A stretch of 64,000 bases of DNA from Chondrilla cf. caribensis (Eukaryota; Porifera; Demospongiae; Chondrillida; Chondrillidae). Position 1 is the first letter of the stretch, and every line of letters begins with the position of its first letter. Positions 13,801-26,819 of this stretch are shown here, piece after piece. A program made the translations under genes and the position numbers. The stretch spans positions 5,554,509-5,618,508 of the forward strand of contig OZ026547.1 of assembly GCA_964020155.1 (NCBI GenBank), read 5' to 3'. The notes beneath the pieces were generated by a model. That model searched no databases and had not been told where the DNA came from. It saw nothing but the letters and a program-made list of their open reading frames with translations.

Positions 13801-14033
13801 ATACATGTTCACGTTAAGTAGTACATAATATTGTTATGTGGCATCTAATATACAGTGTATCAAATTAACACGTCATCACTTCTATCTACAAATGTTACAT
13901 TATACTATCCACAGGGCACTTTGCTTTGGCATGCCTGCAATTAAAGAGAAATGCAGCAATATTTTATGCAGAAGAAGATGCTGGTGCAACTATTACAGGC
14001 ACTCTGGCGGCAATCAGTAGCGAAGAAGAATAA
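7313..14033 (+). CDS. ParB-like plus methyltransferase-like protein, 12 exons
   Basis: Proposed exons: 7313-7477, 8142-8313, 8704-8859, 9034-9170, 9451-9600, 9674-9801, 9889-10005, 10080-10283, 11059-11487, 11703-11901, 13289-13507 and 13915-14033, about 731 residues. All junctions are GT-AG and in phase except exon 4/5, which needs one extra base; an internal acceptor before 9475 would keep frame but drop residues TPPLAVLCK. Exons 5-6 (TPPLAVLCK...YEVLGGLHSVTARQELL...IYCGLTDDEALRLAARHN) look like a ParB/sulfiredoxin-type fold. Exons 9-12 resemble an N6/N4 DNA methylase: a LIFAIVGEG stretch sits where DPPY is expected, and VINMSGDYTLGGHFALACLQLKRNAA where the cofactor-binding DPF-GSGTT...LGR motif is expected. 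The key residues are absent, so an inactive enzyme is inferred. Introns carry several MITEs. Function is unknown. Confidence 0.7.
7750..8092. mobile_element. Nested foldback element in intron 1
   Basis: Outer imperfect arms (ACTTAAACCCCTGGATTGGAAA near 7752 and its complement near 8067-8092) enclose a tighter hairpin at about 7938-8045 with arms TTATAGTTACC...CTTCTATTACATAACG. A (TA)n tract lies at 7830-7856. It sits in intron 1 of the ParB-like gene. Confidence 0.7.
10348..10962. mobile_element. MITE with TIRs of about 44 bp, intron 8
   Basis: The left end, GTACTTCCCATAGTATACTT..., running to the GGTCGACCGG near 10,390, is matched by the reverse complement at about 10,919-10,962 with only a few mismatches. 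Inside, at about 10,404-10,490, a 21-22 bp unit (GATGACCGTCTGGGTGTTGA) repeats three to four times. No transposase is visible. It lies between exons 8 and 9 of the ParB-like gene. Confidence 0.85.
12033..12768. mobile_element. MITE with 14-bp TIRs, intron 10
   Basis: ACCGTCCTAATTTG at 12,033-12,046 is perfectly inverted at 12,755-12,768. A partial extra copy of the end motif (CCAAATTAGGACA) lies at about 12,568. The roughly 735-bp element has no long coding frame and enlarges intron 10 to 1,387 bp. I could not settle the target-site duplication. Confidence 0.8.
13645..13782. repeat. Minisatellite, about 32-34 bp unit
   Basis: Five head-to-tail units of the form TAGTGTGCAAATTTGTACTT plus an AT-rich spacer, in the last intron of the ParB-like gene. 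The core matches the repeat at 36-175. Confidence 0.85.
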
Positions 14034-14038
14034 TGAAT

Positions 14039-14044
14039 AATAAA
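14039..14044 (+). terminator. Polyadenylation signal AATAAA
   Basis: AATAAA lies 6 bp after the proposed TAA stop of the ParB-like gene, supporting that exon as the last. Direct proof would need a transcript end. Confidence 0.55.
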
Positions 14045-14329
14045 GTCTCATTTAACCACTATACATTTAAAACCTGTTGATTTCTAATGTATTGTGAGCA
14101 TGATTAAAGCTATATGTCAAAATTAATAATAATCTTTGCATCTTAGCAAAAACAAATATAAGTTATTAAACTTTTAATGTATTTTTGTGCACAATGTATA
14201 AAAAAGACATAACATCATACATTCTATAGAGAAATTTAAATAACACATTGCCATGTACATGAAATGTTGCTAAATTTAAGGCAAATTAAATAAAAAAGAT
14301 TTTAACGGTTACCATCAGATCATGTTACT

Positions 14330-14650
14330 AATGCCTAGTAATAGAATGATCATCTCGAGAAAACGAAAGAACGAACCGGATGAGATTAAAGCGAGGGAGT
14401 CGTTCATAAACGAATAGTGAGTAGACAATCCTGTTTATCTCGGCCGAGCTCGAGGAAGCTTCTATCCACCCGAAACCGTCTTTGACTGTAGCTCTATTAT
14501 CGAACTACTACCTAGTAATAAAATTTTCGTCTCGAGAAACGAACGAAGGAATTCGATCGAAAGCGAGGGAGTTATTCTCCAACGAAGCGCGCCAAACTCC
14601 CAGCTGCAAAATTCGGCACTGGCTCTTGTTTGTAGATGGACGCTTCTCTG
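14330..14650. repeat. Dispersed repeat with a tandem unit of about 170-185 bp
   Basis: Two diverged units, each with CTAGTAATA, CTCGAGAAA(A)CGAA and AAGCGAGGGAGT. The same two-unit block occurs at 60,375-60,715. The minus-strand frame of about 120 codons across it looks incidental. Confidence 0.7.
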
Positions 14651-14966
14651 CCGTAGAGACACTCGTAATTCTGTTTCTTCATTCGAGTACGTTATTGATT
14701 GTGTTGAGGCTAAAATCTTAAGGTTTCTTCTTTCTAAGAAGCGGCGAGACAAATCACACATTCCCGACAAATTCAATTCGGCCATGATGGTCATTAGGGC
14801 GCATAATCGGTTAGAGCGAGCTCTAACCAACGAAACAAGACAATTGTGTGAGTGCCGACTTTAAGCCTATTAATACCGTTTTTACAAGGATGCCCGTAAA
14901 GCAGGTCGAACCTGGGTTGATTCAAATTGTATGGTGGCTCATGGACATTTACCGTTGCGGTCTAAT

Positions 14967-15072
14967 TGCCCAATTCGATCACTTCGGTCCATGGAAATTG
15001 CCGAATCGCCCAATTCGATCACTTCGGTCCATGGAAATTGCCGAATCGCCCAATTCGATCACTTCGGTCGAT
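14967..15072. repeat. 40-bp minisatellite
   Basis: Unit CCCAATTCGATCACTTCGGT plus CCATGGAAATTGCCGAATCG, about 2.7 copies, nearly identical. A small hairpin (GAACCGGGTCGAAC / GTTCGACCCGGCTTC) follows at about 15,401-15,465. No gene is seen from 14,650 to 15,650. Confidence 0.85.
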
Positions 15073-15651
15073 TCGCTAACATCTTTGGATGAATCGGCAA
15101 TGCCATATTTTGGTCACTTGCATAACATGTGACTGTATTGACTGGAATTGCTACCAGGTTCCCTACCCTGACTCAGGTACCTGCTATTCCACCCAAGCCC
15201 ATATGCAAGTCCAAGAAAAGGGGTCTTCCAGCTTCTAAATTGTGGACTTTGATGTTAAATTTGATATGCTATAACTAAACAAATTATTATAGTAATTAAG
15301 GCTTAATTAATTAAATTGCTGGTAACTAGTCCGATAGGGGATTGAAACAGAATTCTTGTGTTACTAGTTTCGCCATTTATAACTCACTTTCAACTAGCTT
15401 GGAACCGGGTCGAACTTTTTACAAAGGTTCAACTCGGAATTTTAAACCATGTTCGACCCGGCTTCATGATGTCATGTGAACACACGAACTCACTTTAAAC
15501 CAAGTTCGACTAAGGTTCTACCCACTTGACGGCATTCATGTGAAATGGTATAAGAAAACCACATGCCAATATATAACTTATTACATTTTCCAATTACTTA
15601 CTACTACTTCCAATTTACAAATCATACTACACTGTACAGATTTTAGTGGCC

Positions 15652-15665
15652 ACTCACACACACAC

Positions 15666-15730
<65 letters not shown>
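15652..15730. repeat. (CA)n microsatellite
   Basis: Nearly uninterrupted CA tract directly before the decayed collagen-end segment. Confidence 0.95.
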
Positions 15731-15781
15731 AATACAACAAGAAGTCCCTTGTCTTGACTGTCACTTCATCTGTTGAAGTGA

Positions 15782-16003
15782 CTGAATCCATTAGGACTAC
15801 AAGGAACTTGTGGACATTCTGGAACACTAGGAGATGTTGAGGATGCACAATTGAGTGATTTTGGAATGGTTTTGTTAAGCCTGTCAAGTAGTAAATTACA
15901 TTATGAGAAGACATACAGTTATTTCGTTAGCGGTGGAAACATTGATCCATTGATTATTCAATTACAATGGAAACCACCATGTCATGCAGTAAAATGGAAG
16001 TAA
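15782..16003 (+). pseudogene. Collagen 3' end with noncollagenous C-terminal domain (fragment)
   Basis: An open frame reads LGLQGTCGHSGTLGDVEDA and then about 50 residues including LSSSKLHYEKTYSYFVSGG, LIIQLQWKPPCHAVKWK, stop. It begins with four Gly-X-Y-like triplets, so it is the end of a collagen of a different type from genes A-H. A TGA lies just upstream where the paralogue at 22,365-22,580 has no stop. No 5' exons are visible nearby. Decayed versions recur between the collagen genes, so this is one of the two best-preserved members. It could be an exon of an unrecognised gene, but a fragment is more likely. Confidence 0.6.
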
Positions 16004-16189
16004 AAGTAATGACTTTTTATTTTTTTTAAATTTTTAATGCAATACAGTATTAATAAAACCAAGTGTATACATAGGTACAATGTTACTTGATTGTTTATAT
16101 AAATATCATGCAGTGTACTGTAAATCAAACAAGTTGTTTAAAAAGTGAGATGTCCTTCTGTGACAGCCAGATGAATGCTGTCACAGGTT

Positions 16190-16590
16190 CTGCTTGCATG
16201 ATTGTCACTCGATCAAGTTCCACGAAGGCACATAATTGCTGCTCTCATCAAAGAAAAGCTGATATTGCACCAAATCAATCCCGTTGTTGCTGCATATCTG
16301 GTCTGTCGTTGATGGATAAGAGGTAGGCAAGGCGGGCATAAACTGTCCGGGCAAGTCTTCCCATGCCGCCAGAGGTGCTGAACACCCGTGGAGTGAAGGT
16401 TCCATGTTCCACATCAAGGATTCTCTGTTCATAGTCCTGCTTCTTCGACTCTTCGCGTTAGTAGCAGGATTCAAGGGACGACTGCGTGTTGGGGTTGTCA
16501 AAAAATGTACATTGACGGGTGGATCCCAAGAACCCTCTTGCTCTGATGTCTGGTCTTGCATGATCCTCCTTTTTGCAGACAAATAGTTAA
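16190..16590 (-). pseudogene. Non-LTR retrotransposon (LINE-like) coding fragment
   Basis: On the minus strand one frame reads DYEQRILDVEHGTFTPRVFS, followed by TSGGMGRLARTVYARLAYLL, then a TGA. A shifted frame near 16,215 contains AIMCLRGT. From memory this matches a conserved stretch near the C-terminus of invertebrate retrotransposon polyproteins (EH-TFTPLVFSTSGGMG...). The in-frame stop shows decay. The exact LINE clade cannot be told. Confidence 0.55.
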
Positions 16591-16599
16591 AGGTCTGCA

Positions 16600-17490
16600 G
16601 AACAGAAAATAACGACTGCATACATCATTCAGGATGCATAGTGACCAGGTATGTATATTTGTGATCATGTTTAAAGAACTCTCCAAAAATTACTATAAGA
16701 ATTAGGCCCAGAGCAAGCAGTTTCCAGGTGGTCCGGCAAATATGCTAATAAAATGACAACATAGGTAATTGAATGTCAATAAATGAAATAAATGCTGTTT
16801 GGCCAGGTGACATATTATGGTTGATTTGAGGCTGGAAAAACTATAGCTTGTTTCTAGAGATTTCCATTGGACTTTATCCATAAAATCAAATAAGTGTTTT
16901 GTTCGATGAGGAAAAAGTGAAAATGCTATTTGTGAATCTGAAACTGCCTGGACAACAGACCAAACTAACCAAAAAACGAAGAAGTAATGTTCAAGCAATA
17001 AAGCATGTGCATTTACCGGCGAGACTAATAGGGAATTTTGATGTACGTGCACAACCTATAAAGTTCTTCAATAGCATTTAGCGCGAATTTGTCCATTTAC
17101 TGAGAAAAGCACCTCCCTGCTTCAAAATCTAGCCACATATCGATCCTTATTGCTTGTCATTTTGATAACAAATTAGGCTAAGGACTATAGTCCATCTGAA
17201 GACAATATTATACACATACTGCACCACATTTCAATTTAAAGATCATTACATTTTACACCTAATATTAATCAAATCCTGACAGTGTACAGAATTTTGTGAG
17301 AAGTTACCACATTGTTGAAATATCTATATTTAAAGTCTCATTTTTCTCATTTCTATAGCAAAGGCACGGGTGGCCAGATGCTAGCTGACAGTTAATGAAC
17401 AAAAAGAAATTGCCACTCAGGCATGACAATACATACTGTCGAACGAACATAATGAAACTTCAATAATAGACATAGGTACACACACAAACA
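16600..17490. other. No gene recognised
   Basis: AT-rich unique-looking sequence. A minus-strand open frame at 16,702-17,052 has no recognisable domain or splice context. Confidence 0.5.
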
Positions 17491-17493
17491 TGT

Positions 17494-17561
<68 letters not shown>

Positions 17562-17578
17562 CACACACACACACACAC
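17480..17578. repeat. (CA)n microsatellite
   Basis: CA tract immediately upstream of a relic of the collagen promoter module. Confidence 0.95.
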
Positions 17579-17589
17579 ATGTCACGCAA

Positions 17590-18420
17590 TTGACTTGTTT
17601 ACATCAATGCAGAATTACTAAGGATTCCAATGTCATAGTATGGCATTATCCTATGAATTCCCATTCTCAAAGCTTAGGTGAGCCGCATCAAAATCCGTCG
17701 GAACTACATTGCATTGCCTTACGAGCACCTTTACAAAAGGACCGCCTATCCTAAGTGACATTAATGAACTACACTAATTAAAAGCAGCTCTGCATATACA
17801 ATTATGTATACAGTTAATTTAGTTTTTAGTTAGGAAAACATCTAATGCATTGAAAATCTAGTTACACATACAGGCAACAAGTAGAGATATTGACAATGAC
17901 ATATGAAATTGTGTTATAAAGGGTTTATCACGCCAAACATTTTTGGCAGCTGAATGCTGCCTTCGACTGTGGAAGCAACTCATAAATATTGTGTAAATGC
18001 AAACTGCACTATATTATATAACTGTAACACATACAGGCAACAAGTAGAGATACTGACGATGACATATGAAATTGTGCTATGGGAAGAGTGAGCAGGTCCA
18101 ATAAACTCCTGGGAATCACATAATAGGGTGAAAGATCACAAGGACATAGACCTCTTTGACTTGGCAGGGAACCAGGAACTGTTGGTGATACTGGATGCAC
18201 TAGGACCACAAGGAACTCCTGGAAATTCAGGAGATCTAGGAGATGTTGAGGATAGATGAGTGAGTGTTTTTCAAAGGATTCACTCAAACCTTTCAAGTAA
18301 CAAATGAAATAATGGGAATTTATTTCATTAGAGGTGCAACTATGCATGAAGTGCTAAATCAATTACAAGGGACATAAGAATGTAATGCAATCATGGTGAA
18401 GTTATAATGTAAGTCAGGAC
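17590..18420 (+). pseudogene. Decayed collagen unit
   Basis: TGTTTAC at 17,596-17,602, preceded by CA repeats and followed by CTAAGGATTCC, matches the promoter module of the intact genes. At about 18,165-18,255 broken Gly-X-Y codons occur (GPQGTPGNSGDLGDVEDR, stop), followed by sequence matching the C-terminal domain of the fragment at 15,782 but full of stops. No functional exon 1 is present. Confidence 0.6.
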
Positions 18421-18639
18421 AAGTCACTGCAACTATGACTAGTACCCTATGAACAGTCTACAAATTCAGTATGTATGGTGACCAAGTACTATGTATGTTT
18501 TCAGTAGCCTCAGAGGAATTACTAAGAATGTAAGACTATATGCGATGTCCAAGATGATAGCCTACCTTTCAGAGTTGACTGGCAAGTTCTAATTACACAC
18601 ACACCAAAATGCCTCCACCCCTACGCACTTGAATCAACT

Positions 18640-18888
18640 TGTTTACAGCAAAGCAGAAAAACTAAGGATTCCGCATTAATCACTTGTGGGTGATATGGGG
18701 CTCTGATATCAATTCCCTGTCTCTGACCATATCAATAAAAAGCACCATACATACAACTATTCATTGAGCAGACCTAAAAATGCCCAATGAATATCATTAA
18801 CATTGGGCTTGTTCTCCCATGACTATAAACATCCTGTTCTTATGTGGTTAACACAAACTAGTACTGAGCACGGACAAGAGCTACAGTT
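18640..18888 (+). promoter_or_regulatory. Promoter module of collagen A
   Basis: TGTTTAC at 18,640-18,646, ATTCATTG and CAATGAAT arms at about 18,758-18,790, and TATAAA at 18,824-18,829, 65 bp before the ATG. The CA tract here is reduced to a few repeats near 18,596. The same order is found upstream of B, D, F, G and H. Confidence 0.7.
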
Positions 18889-21587
<2,699 letters not shown>

Positions 21588-22198
21588 ACCAACCATCAAA
21601 CAACCAATCCAAAGGAGATGGAGGGGTGCTACAATTAAAATCACATGAAATGTTATAAATATCAACATATTTAAGGACATCAGATCTGAAGTTAATAAAA
21701 GGAAATAAAAAATACAATTAATTTGCAACTTTTAGTAATGTAATTGTAATCAATTTAATAATTGATGTAGGCAGGTATATGATCATGATTATTGCGGTTA
21801 ACCTATAAGTTGCAAGTATGGTAACACTGCATAATATCTATGTCGATAGAAAATGAAATAAATTGTCACAGAATTATTAAACCATAATTGATTGGAGGTT
21901 TTCATTAGAGGTGCAACCATGCATGCAGTGCACTGTAACAGTACATGACAATGAGTAGCTACAGTACTCCATGAACAGTCTACAAACTCAGTATGTATGG
22001 TGACCAGTTACTGTGTATGTTTTTAGCAGTTTTCAAGGATTACTGAGAATGTAAGCCTATAATATCCAAGGTGATATCAAAATGTTAGGAGTTGAAAGCA
22101 TGTTATAACCCAAATTAAGACAATTATAAGAATATTAATTATATAAGAATAGCACATCCCAATATGTAGTGTTCCTAATACTCTTAATATGCTTTAGC

Positions 22199-22326
<128 letters not shown>

Positions 22327-22364
22327 AACGCAACAAGTCCCTTGTCTTGACTGTGAACTAGTAT

Positions 22365-22580
22365 CTGTTGAAATTATTGAATCCGTTAGGAACACAACGA
22401 TCTTCTGGGCATTCTGTATCACTAGAAATTGAGGATACACAATTGAGTCATTTGGTTCAGTCAAGCCTACAAAGTAGTAAATTACAATATGGGAAGACAT
22501 ACAGTTATTTTATTAGTGGTGCAAACATTGATTCATTGATAATTCAATTGCAGTGGACACCACCATGTAATGCAATATAA
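22365..22580 (+). pseudogene. Second collagen C-terminal-domain fragment
   Basis: An open frame from about 22,365 reads LLNPLGTQRSSGHSVSLEIE, DTQLSH..., then SSKLQYGKTYSYFISGANID, LIIQLQWTPPCNAI and a stop. It aligns across its whole length with the fragment at 15,782-16,003, with mostly conservative changes (YFVSGGNID versus YFISGANID). The Gly-X-Y start is more decayed here. It lies about 780 bp past the stop of collagen A and 3' of a CA tract. Whether it is ever spliced to a collagen exon cannot be told from the sequence. Confidence 0.5.
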
Positions 22581-23210
22581 TGGAAGTAAAAGTAACGACT
22601 TCATACTTCATTCAGAATGTATAATAACCAGGTGTGTATGTTTGTGATTATGTTTAAAACACTCTCCAGAGTATTTTATATGAATGAATAATAATGATTA
22701 TGTTATTCAACAAAATATGATGCCTTTGATTATGATAATGTAAGACTAGCCCATCTGAAGACTCTATTATGCATATATATATTGTACCACATTTCAATCT
22801 ATTAAAGATCATTACATTTTACACCTAATAACAATAACATCCTGACAGTATACGGAATTTTGTTGAAAGTTACCCCATTGTGGAAAAAGCAATTTTATTA
22901 TAAATATTCTATCTATCTAAATCTCATTTTTCTCATTTCTATAGCAAAGGCACGAGTAGTCAGATGCTAGCTGACAGTTACTGGACAACAGAAATTGTCA
23001 CTAAGTTATGGCAATAAATTTAATGTTAAATGTTAAATGATTGAGATGAAGTAATTCGACTGTGAGTATAATTATATTTTGTCTCGTTTCTAACTTGAGC
23101 AAAACATGGTTTGGTCTATGCTATCCTGACAGTTACTAGACCTGAGAATATTGCCTCCAAGGCATAGCAATACATGCTGTCTTATGAATAATATAATATT
23201 ACATAATCTA

Positions 23211-23445
23211 TTACAATATTAAGCATACATTGATCCCAAAATGTACAAAGACAAGCAGACACAGTGATACATCAAAAGGTGTACGACAAGCAATATCAAT
23301 AACACCAGCTGCCATTTTATGCACAACAGTAATACATGTACCACTTATAAAACCACCCATTACACAAACCACAATCAAAATTGGACATATCTTCACTCTA
23401 ATAACACTATTATAGAGAATAATGCCAGTGATAGTGATGGTGGTG
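23211..23445 (-). other. Open frame with hydrophobic segments, unassigned
   Basis: The minus-strand frame is open for about 80 codons, with hydrophobic runs ITLITTITITGIILYN, ICPILIVVCVMGGFI and DVSLCLLVFVHFGINVCLIL. Related but diverged sequence occurs near 57,920-58,110 and 59,690-59,780, and partial matches lie near 29,070, 39,120 and 48,720. It may be an exon of an old membrane-protein gene or part of a repeat. I do not recognise it. Confidence 0.3.
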
Positions 23446-23629
23446 ATTAATGTAATTGGAGTAGATGTACATGTATGGAAAAGGCTAATTCAGGAACTGT
23501 ATTCAATATCAAACATGAAACATTCCCTGACATAATAATATTAAATTTTACTTCTTAGTAATTGTCCGCCCAGGGGAAAACATCACTGTACACAATCACC
23601 CCCACTACAAAGTCCACCATTGGCTACTT

Positions 23630-23636
23630 TGTGTGT

Positions 23637-23711
<75 letters not shown>

Positions 23712-23803
23712 TGTGTGTGTGTGCATGTGTGTGCATGTGTGCATGTACATGTGTGTGTGAGCATGTACATGTGTGTGCGTGCAAGTGTGTGTGTGTGTGT
23801 GTG

Positions 23804-23853
<50 letters not shown>

Positions 23854-23912
23854 ATGTGTGTGCATGTGTGCATGTACATGTGTGTGTGTGTGCATGTACA
23901 TGTGTGTGCGTG

Positions 23913-23989
<77 letters not shown>

Positions 23990-23997
23990 ATGTGTGT
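23630..23997. repeat. (TG)n microsatellite, 370 bp, with duplicated internal block
   Basis: TG tract with GCATGTGTGCATGTACATG blocks occurring twice, about 150 bp apart. The frames across it are artefacts. Confidence 0.95.
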
Positions 23998-24227
23998 AAG
24001 AATGTCTTGCATGCAATCATGGTGAAGTTATAACGTAAGTCAGGACAGGTCACTGCGACTATGACTAGTACCCATGAACAGTCTAGAAATTCAGTATGTA
24101 TGGTGACCAAGTACTATGTATGTTTACAGCAGTCTCAAAGAATTACTAAGGATGTAAGACTATGATGTTCAAGATAATATCCTAATTTTCACAGTTGAAG
24201 GTAACCCAACACCCCACACACACCCAT

Positions 24228-24233
<6 letters not shown>

Positions 24234-24288
<55 letters not shown>

Positions 24289-24554
24289 CAACTTGTTTAC
24301 ACCAAAGCAGAGTTTCTAAGGATTCCGCACTAATCGACTTGTGGGTGATAAGGGGTTCTGATAACAATTCCCTTTATCTGAATCTCAACTGAAAATACCA
24401 GACATGCAGCTATTCATTGAGCATACCTAGGAATGCAATAATGAATATCATTAAAAACTGATCACCTGTTCTCCAATGACTATAAACATCCGGTTTGTTA
24501 TGGTTACCACAAACTAGCACTGAGAAAGTTAGAGCATCAACTGGAACTACAATT
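24234..24554 (+). promoter_or_regulatory. Promoter module of collagen B
   Basis: (CA)n at 24,234-24,288, TGTTTAC at 24,294-24,300 and TATAAA at 24,481-24,486, 74 bp before the ATG. Confidence 0.7.
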
Positions 24555-26819
24555 ATGGCTCTAAGCATTCGGAACTTTGTACAAGTGGCTCTTATGTTTT
24601 GTGTATTGACTACCAGTATGGGGAGTATCATTAATTTGCAAAAAGTATTATCACAACTTGAAAACAAAGTGAATGTGCAACAAGAAGAAATCAAGTCACT
24701 TCACCACTTGGTAGAACAGTTGGAGAAGAGACTAGAACCACTTGAAGAGAAAGGTGATTTCCATTGATGAGTTTCAATTACAATCTACAGTCCTAATCTT
24801 AATACCTGTTAGTCAGGACTATCCTCCTGTTGACTATAGAGTTAATGGGCTTACTTCTTTGAATGATGTCACTGTATGTAAGTGAGTGGCAATAAGTACC
24901 CTCTAAAATAGAGAGTAGCACAATGAATAAATGTATTAATGGAGAAACTCATTCCAAGCAATAAATTTTCTGTATTCTCGGTGAATTTAAGTTGAATGTA
25001 CAGGTATAAATTACCTGGTGTGTCTATTAATGAGGAATTAGAATGTGTGTAGCTGTCGTCAAACTCAGCATTTTAAACCGTTCCAAGATTCAATTCTCGG
25101 CATTGGAGGCCAATAATTGTTGATATATGTAGATATATAGCTTGCTGCATACCTATACCTTCATTTGATGATGTCAAACATATCTCGGAAATAGAGTACA
25201 TCATGACAGCCCACTTAGATGTCCCAAACAACTAATCAACTAACTGTACCCAATGTCAACAGGAGGTATAAACAAATAACCCTTCCAAATGACTGTGTGC
25301 CAACAGCAGGGAACTAATCGTTATGTTTGCCAAAACCGTAGTCCCCATGCCGTTTGTACTTCATTCATAGAGATAAGAAGAATTCATATCAATTCTTGTG
25401 GGTAATAATCGACAAATTATTCTTCAAATGACTTTATATATGTGCAGTACATCTATGTCCCTACTAATCTCTCATCACCATGCCATTCTAATTTGTTTGG
25501 AGGAGGACAATGTCAAAAAATCTTCTGCGAGAATCACAAAATAACAACATTGTAAATACGGTATGGTACTGTTTGAAAAATTATCATCTTTATAGAGAAA
25601 CGTCTGATAAAGTAAAATCATGATTAAAATCTTTCTTGCATGCACTAGCTTTAGTAGACCTACAATGCGTATTAATTTTCATGATTTAAATCACCATCTA
25701 TTTCTTGTAATCCTTTGGTTATGGTAATGGTGATTCATAAGGGTCTAGCTGAATCTTCAACAACTTCAAAACTGTTACACCAGAATTTGTATACATTGGA
25801 GAATCTGTCCCCATTGTCACAAGGAAATGTAGGGACCCATATTCTATATTGAATTCCATTATTATTGAATACAGTATGTGCTAGCTATCCATCTATGGTT
25901 TGTTGCTACTTAGTAATACTCCGAATTTTTATAGAATCATTGTTTTCAAACAGATAAACTCCTGGAAAGATCTAGACGACAAGATGTTTGCAATTGTCCA
26001 TCTGGTCTAAAAGGGGATAGAGGAACACCGGGACTGAATGGGATAAATGGAACGAAGGGTGAAAAGGGAGATCTAGGACTGCAAGGATCTCCAGGACCCC
26101 AAGGACTTAATGGAACAAAAGGTGAACAAGGAGAAATAGGACAACAAGGAAATCCTGGACAGAAAGGTGAACTAGGACTGAAAGGGGACACAGGAATGCC
26201 AGGAATCAATGGAACAAAAGGTGAACAAGGAGAAATAGGACAACAAGGAAATCCTGGACAGAAAGGTGAACTAGGACTGAAAGGGGACACAGGAATGCCA
26301 GGAATCAATGGAACAAAAGGTGAACCAGGAGAAAGAGGAGAGCAAGGTCCAAAAGGAAAAAAGGGAAAGCGAGGGGAAAAGGGAGAGCTAGGGATACCAG
26401 GACCACAGGGAGAAAAGGGAGAACGAGGAGTTCAAGGATGTATTGGAACAAAAGGTGAAGGCGGAATAAAAGGAGAACCAGGAAATGGACAGAAAGGTGA
26501 ACCTGGACCACAAGGAGATAGAGGACCAAAAGGAGACATAGGACCCCAAGGACCCCAAGGACCACAAGGACCCATAGGAGCTAGAGGATCGCAAGGACCA
26601 AAAGGTGACAAAGGAGACAAAGGAGACAAAGGAGACAAAGGACCACAGGGACAACGAGGATATAAAGGATCACAAGGACCAAAAGGAGATGTAGGACCAA
26701 AAGGGTCACAAGGACCAAAAGGAGACAAAGGTGACAAAGGAGACAAAGGAGACAAAGGAGACAAAGGACGAGAAGGAAATATAGGACAAAATGATCATAA
26801 GGAGATAGAGGACCCTTAG
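24555..26819 (+). CDS. Short-chain collagen B
   Basis: Exons 24,555-24,753 and 25,954-26,819, predicted 354 residues. Upstream in-frame codons exist, but alignment with the other copies places the start at MALSIRNF. After CNCPSG the Gly-X-Y domain carries an exact 99-bp (33-residue) internal duplication at 26,109-26,207 and 26,208-26,306, covering [19 protein letters not shown]. The distal part is expanded by 9-bp GGAGACAAA units ([12 protein letters not shown]). The frame ends [13 protein letters not shown]. In another frame the same DNA reads [11 protein letters not shown] then stop, so an original Cys-containing tail like that of A has been lost by a frame change. The intron is 1,200 bp. 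Confidence 0.88.

Noticed and set aside
14462..14830. Minus-strand frame of 122 codons
   Set aside because: It overlaps the dispersed repeat, whose second location does not preserve the frame.
23562..24110. Long Cys-Val and Thr-His repeat open frames
   Set aside because: They are translations of (TG)n/(CA)n microsatellites; the same happens at 651-1041, 4164-4428, 34,014-34,507, 57,000-57,270 and 63,748-63,996.
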